The translations under genes were made by a program, and so were the position numbers. Of a DNA stretch of 19,047 nucleotides, positions 16,335-19,047 are shown one piece after another; the first letter of the stretch is position 1; the number at the start of each line of letters is the position of its first letter. Source of the stretch: Trebonia sp035294225 (lineage in GTDB: Bacteria; Actinomycetota; Actinomycetes; Streptosporangiales; Streptosporangiaceae). The DNA lies in NCBI GenBank assembly GCA_035294225.1, contig DATGLH010000022.1, positions 1 through 19,047 on the forward strand, read 5' to 3'. A model generated the notes under the pieces. The model was given only the letters and a program-made list of their open reading frames with translations, did no database searches and was not told the DNA's origin.

Positions 16335-16532
16335 TGCCGGGCATTTGCACCGAACGGTCCCGTAACTTCGCCTGCACCGCCGCCCATGTTCCCCTTCGTG
16401 AGGGAATCCGCCCGGGGCAACGCTGGCGTGGTCCCGCCGCGCCGAAGCCGCGGATTCTCCCGCTGGCCGCCGCGGCGGCCGCGGTCGCGGTCGGCGCGTC
16501 ACCCGCACTGGCCGCGCCGCTTTCACCGGGAA

Positions 16533-16568
16533 GGCGGGATCCGGGGCCGGGGCGGGATCCGGGGCCGG
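16533..16568. repeat. 18-bp tandem doublet before the hxsC relic
   Basis: ggcgggatccggggccgg is present twice without a gap (16533-16550 and 16551-16568). It abuts the ATG at 16570. The N-terminal domain expected for HxsC would have lain here; I could not find it in any frame of 16316-16569. Confidence 0.85.
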
Positions 16569-16569
16569 G

Positions 16570-17522
16570 ATGCCCCGCTCAGTGCTCAGGCTCGGCGCTG
16601 AGCTGGCGCGCCTCGACGCGGGCGACATCATCCACGTCCCCGGCGATGGCCGCCGGGTCACCGTGTTGCGGAAGAATTCCGCCAGGCACAACAGCCTGCT
16701 GCTCACCGAGCAGTGCGACAACTACCGCCTCATGTGCTCCCGGCCGCCGAAGGACCGCGACGACTCCTGGCTGTTCGACCGGGCAAGGAAGGTGATCAGC
16801 CTGCTGCCTGCGGACGCGCGGGCGCTCAGCCCTACTGGCGGCGAGCCAACGCTGCACGCGGACGCGCTTACTGGCCTACTTGACCACTGCAAGCCGGTCG
16901 CGCCCGGGCTGTCAGTACACCTGCTGTCCAGCGGCCGCCGTTTCGCCGATCCCGAGTTCACGCGCCGCTACGCGGCGTCGGCCTTGCCGATATCGTGGTC
17001 GGCATTCCGTTGTACGCGCCCGAGCCGGGCCTGCACGGTTTCATCGTTCAAGCCGCCGGCGCGTCCGACGAGACGGTGCGCGGCATCCTCAACCTGGCCT
17101 CGCTCGGCCAAGCGGCGGAAATCCGGATGGTAATCCAGCGGCACACCGTTCCCGCGCTCGCCAGCCTGGCGGCATTCATCGCGCGGAACCTGCCCTTCGT
17201 CGCCCAGGTCGCGCTGATGGGACTGGAGATGACCGGCCTGGCCCGGCCGAATTCGCCGCTGGTCTGGGTCGATCCCGCCGACTACCAGCGCGAACTTGCC
17301 GAGGCGGCCGGCATACTCGTAACAGCCGCAATAGCGACGCGGATATACAACCACCAGCTCTGCGTCCTCGGCCGGCGCCTGTGGCCGTACGCGGTCCGCT
17401 CGATCAGCGACTGGAAGAACGGCTACCCCGGCATCTGCCGCGCCTGCTCGGTCCGCGATGCATGCGGCGTCTTCACCGCAAGCGGCAACCGCCCCAGCCA
17501 GCACCTGCGCCCGCTGCCTTGA
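16570..17522 (+). pseudogene. hxsC: Broken hxsC: radical SAM maturase of the His-Xaa-Ser peptide system
   Basis: Two frames together give most of an HxsC protein. HxsC is one of two radical SAM enzymes that modify the His-Xaa-Ser repeat peptide HxsA. Frame 1 (from 16570) reads RHNSLLLTEQC, then LMCSRPPKDRDDSWLFD, TGGEPTLHADA and FADPEFTRRYAAS. Homology then moves to the frame read from 16983: LADIVVGIPLYAPEPG, DETVRGILNLASLGQ, VALMGLEMTG, YNHQLCVL, SISDWKN and CRACSVRDACG, ending at 17522. Adding one base near 16980 would restore a single frame. The CX3CX2C cluster motif is also damaged: C49 and C56 remain, but the middle Cys is Arg (CGC at 16726-16728). The family's N-terminal domain is not found upstream. 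No hxsA, hxsB or hxsD is in the window. A sequencing error could explain the shift but not the lost Cys. Family identification is from memory of HxsC sequence features. Confidence 0.75.
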
Positions 17523-17680
17523 CCAGCCCGCCGCCGCGCGGCGATCTCCATGACAGCTGCCCGTCCGTGCGGGCCTCGATGGCGCAGCACGGCGGCCATG
17601 TCGCGTCCCCGTAGGCCCAGCGCGGCCGTCTCGCCGTACAAGGCGCGGCAGACGTCCGCCCTGGAGAGCGCGATCCTCAT

Positions 17681-17705
17681 CGTCCGGGCCGAAGCGGCCC
17701 GGACG
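17681..17705. terminator. 11-bp perfect hairpin, probable terminator of the membrane protein gene
   Basis: cgtccgggccg (17681-17691) and cggcccggacg (17695-17705) pair perfectly around the 3-base loop aag. It is 72 bases after the stop of the minus-strand membrane protein gene and downstream of the plus-strand hxsC relic. It could therefore serve both strands. Confidence 0.6.
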
Positions 17706-17777
17706 CCCTGACGACGGCGCCGGAGCCGGGCTTCGCGTCCGGGGCGGTGCGCCAGCCGTCCGGGCGGCGCCCGGCGG

Positions 17778-18245
17778 TCAGGGGCGGCGGAGGAGGCCGG
17801 GGCGCGGGAGGAGGGTGAGCTTGCGTTCTGCGAGGTGCTCGGTGTGGTAGCTCAGCCACGCGCAGAGGGCCGCCAGCGGAAGCTCGATGAGCGCTGCCAG
17901 CAGGATCGCCTGGAGGATCTGGTTCCGCGGCGACGTCAGGACGTCGAACCAGGCGTCGACGACGAGCAGCGTCGCCGCCGCGGCCGCGGTCACCGCCAGG
18001 TACCGGGAGTGCCGGATCGCGAAGTACCCCGTGGCGCCCAGCGCGACCATCTCCATGACGTCGAACCCCACCCACGCGATGTTGTAGTGGCGCGAGACCT
18101 GCCGATCCGGGAGCGAGAACCCGAGGTAGACGGTCCACGGGATGAGCACGAGCGAGAGCAGGGCGAAGGCGGGACCCGCCCAGCGGACCACCCGCGAGGT
18201 GTCGGCCAGCACGGCATCGTCGGGGTCATCGGCCGACTTGACCAT
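17778..18245 (-). CDS. Integral membrane protein with four predicted helices, function unknown
   Basis: 155 residues. After a short acidic N-terminus (MVKSADDPDDAVLADTSR) four hydrophobic segments follow, at about residues 23-45 (AFALLSLVLIPWTVYLGFSL), 57-77, 83-102 and 111-133. The C-terminus is basic and probably cytoplasmic (AERKLTLLPRPGLLRRP). WVGFD between the first helices, VVDAWFDVLTS after helix 3 and ELPLAALCAW in helix 4 fit a conserved actinomycete family of small membrane proteins with no known role, as I remember it. The ATG at 18245 has only a weak upstream TGAG. It is divergent from the truncated acyl-CoA dehydrogenase, and the gap holds a dispersed repeat. No substrate or partner can be named. 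Confidence 0.75.
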   Translation of the reverse strand: MVKSADDPDDAVLADTSRVVRWAGPAFALLSLVLIPWTVYLGFSLPDRQVSRHYNIAWVGFDVMEMVALGATGYFAIRHSRYLAVTAAAAATLLVVDAWFDVLTSPRNQILQAILLAALIELPLAALCAWLSYHTEHLAERKLTLLPRPGLLRRP

Positions 18246-18264
18246 AGCGAACTCAGCGTACCCG

Positions 18265-18291
18265 GGGAGTCAGCCGCGTACGTTCGGGATA
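18265..18291. repeat. Dispersed 27-bp repeat, copy 2
   Basis: This copy matches 5777-5803 at 25 of 27 positions (gggagtcagccgcgtacg, then ttcgggata). It lies in the gap between the divergent membrane protein gene and the truncated dehydrogenase, not in a supported gene. Confidence 0.7.
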
Positions 18292-18348
18292 AAGAGGAGG
18301 GCGAGACGGCGGGCGGTGACCGCCGCCGTACAAGAGGAAGGACACCGC

Positions 18349-18933
18349 ATGTCGTGGGACTTCGAGACCGAGCCCGAGTTCCAGGCGAAGCTGGACTGGG
18401 CCGGCGCGTTCGTGCGCTCGGAGGTGGAGCCGCTGGACCTCCTCTGGCCGGACCTGGTGTTCACCCCGCCCGACGAGACCATGCGCAAGGTCATCGACCC
18501 GCTCAAGCAGGCCGTGCGCGCCCAGGGCCTGTGGGCCACGCACCTCGGGCCGGAGCTGGGCGGCCAGGGATACGGCCAGCTCAAGCTGTGCCTGCTCAAC
18601 GAGATCCTGGGACGGTCGGGCTGGGCACCGGTGATCTTCGGCTGCCAGGCGCCGGACACCGGCAACGCCGAGACCATCGCCCATTACGGCACCCCCCGGC
18701 AGAAGGAGCGGTACCTGCGCCCGCTGCTGGACGGCGAGGTGTTCTCCTGCTACTCGATGACCGAGCCGGAGGCCGGCAGGTCCCTGCCCCGGCCGGGCAG
18801 TGACCGCAGCCCAGGAGCCGGCCGGGCAGTGGCCGCACCCGGGCCGGCCGGCCCGCGGGCCGGCTGCCCCGGCCGCATCCCTGGACGCCGGATAGGTCAG
18901 GCGGCTAGGTGGCGTTCGGCGGGGCCGTCGTAG
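18349..18933 (+). pseudogene. Truncated acyl-CoA dehydrogenase (N-terminal domain only)
   Basis: The ATG at 18349 follows AGGAAGG at 8 bases. Residues 1-143 are a good acyl-CoA dehydrogenase N-terminus: FETEPEFQAKLDWAGAFVRSEVEPLD, GLWATHLGPELGGQGYGQLK, ETIAHYGTPRQKERYLRPLL and the FAD/substrate-contact motif CYSMTEPEAG ending at 18777. After that the homology stops abruptly. The remaining ~51 codons to the TGA at 18933 are Arg/Pro/Gly low-complexity DNA with repeats and palindromes, and they run past the stop of the convergent citrate synthase gene. Family members are about 400 residues; the beta-domain continuation and the C-terminal helical domain with the catalytic Glu are absent from every frame here. 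The product could not be an active dehydrogenase. The substrate of the ancestral enzyme is unknown. Confidence 0.8.
18840..18864. terminator. Overlapping GC palindromes between convergent genes
   Basis: cgggccggccggcccg (18840-18855) and gccggcccgcgggccggc (18847-18864) are perfect overlapping palindromes, so alternative hairpins are possible. They lie 33 bases beyond the citrate synthase stop codon on the minus strand, where a terminator is expected. Upstream, ggccgggcagtg occurs twice (18791-18802 and 18820-18831). Confidence 0.5.
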
Positions 18934-19047
18934 GCGGCCAGGGGGCGGATGAGGCTGCCCTCGGCGAGCTGCTCGGCGATGTGCGCGGTCCAGCCGGGCA
19001 GGCGGGCGGCGACGAAGATGGGCGTGAAGGCCGGGGTGTCGAAGCCG
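18897..19047 (-). CDS. Citrate synthase family protein, C-terminal end only
   Basis: The last 49 codons and TGA (18899-18897) are present; the rest lies beyond the right edge. The visible sequence GFDTPAFTPIFVAARLPGWT, then AHIAEQLAEGSLIRPLAAYDGP is the conserved C-terminal block of citrate synthases (FTPxFxxAR-x-GWxAHxxEQ, then LIRPxAxYxGP), including the conserved Arg before the GW. The enzyme condenses acetyl-CoA with oxaloacetate. A 2-methylcitrate synthase has the same block and cannot be excluded. It converges on the truncated acyl-CoA dehydrogenase. The reading frame is intact as far as seen. Confidence 0.88.
   Translation of the reverse strand, partial: GFDTPAFTPIFVAARLPGWTAHIAEQLAEGSLIRPLAAYDGPAERHLAA

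Noticed and set aside
16980..16983. Programmed ribosomal frameshift in hxsC
   Set aside because: No slippery heptamer or downstream structure was evident, HxsC is not known to use frameshifting, and the missing cluster cysteine independently indicates decay.
17423..17680. 85-codon minus-strand frame overlapping the end of the hxsC relic
   Set aside because: Its ATG directly abuts the 11-bp hairpin, leaving no room for a ribosome binding site, and its second half is antisense to conserved HxsC sequence. The first ~45 residues look protein-like but unrecognised, so it is kept only as a doubtful candidate.

Overview
The window is very GC-rich DNA with strong third-position G/C bias, GTG and TTG starts, and gene families typical of Actinomycetota (type-3 prolyl-tRNA synthetase, GlgX, heterodimeric keto-acid dehydrogenase E1, UDPGP-family pyrophosphorylase). 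It looks like the chromosome of a high-GC actinomycete. The genus cannot be fixed from this sequence. No rRNA, tRNA, CRISPR array, insertion sequence or phage gene was recognised.

Left part (1-7.4 kb): a YciO/Sua5-type threonylcarbamoyl-AMP synthase-like gene cut by the left edge, then about 1.2 kb of non-coding DNA with a large 18-bp-stem hairpin and short repeats. Three minus-strand genes follow, read from right to left: an acyl-CoA synthetase, the glycogen debranching enzyme glgX (TTG start), and proS (probably leaderless, with tandem hairpins behind it).

Middle (7.4-13.3 kb): a lower-GC stretch carries a lone methyltransferase-like gene. It converges on a compact minus-strand operon pdhA-pdhB-pdhC (E1 alpha, E1 beta, E2 of a 2-oxoacid dehydrogenase complex; no E3). 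A divergent TetR-family gene shares an intergenic region with this operon, and that region holds a near-perfect 22-bp palindrome, the obvious candidate operator.

Right part (13.3-19 kb): a uronate-dehydrogenase-like SDR gene; a divergent 84-residue protein with four 9-residue Gly/Ser/Ile repeats; a eukaryotic-type UTP-glucose-1-phosphate uridylyltransferase; a broken hxsC (radical SAM maturase of the His-Xaa-Ser peptide system) with both a frameshift and a lost cluster cysteine; a four-helix membrane protein; an acyl-CoA dehydrogenase truncated after its N-terminal domain; and the 3' end of a citrate synthase at the right edge.

Gene content is mostly central and reserve carbon metabolism: glycogen debranching, UDP-glucose formation, acyl-CoA formation, oxidative decarboxylation, citrate synthase. 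Two features stand out. Many of the longer gaps contain short tandem arrays (periods of about 14-25 bp). The right end also carries two decayed genes. I see no intact new multi-gene system. The best leads are the small repeat protein, the hxsC relic, the TetR operator and a 27-bp dispersed repeat.
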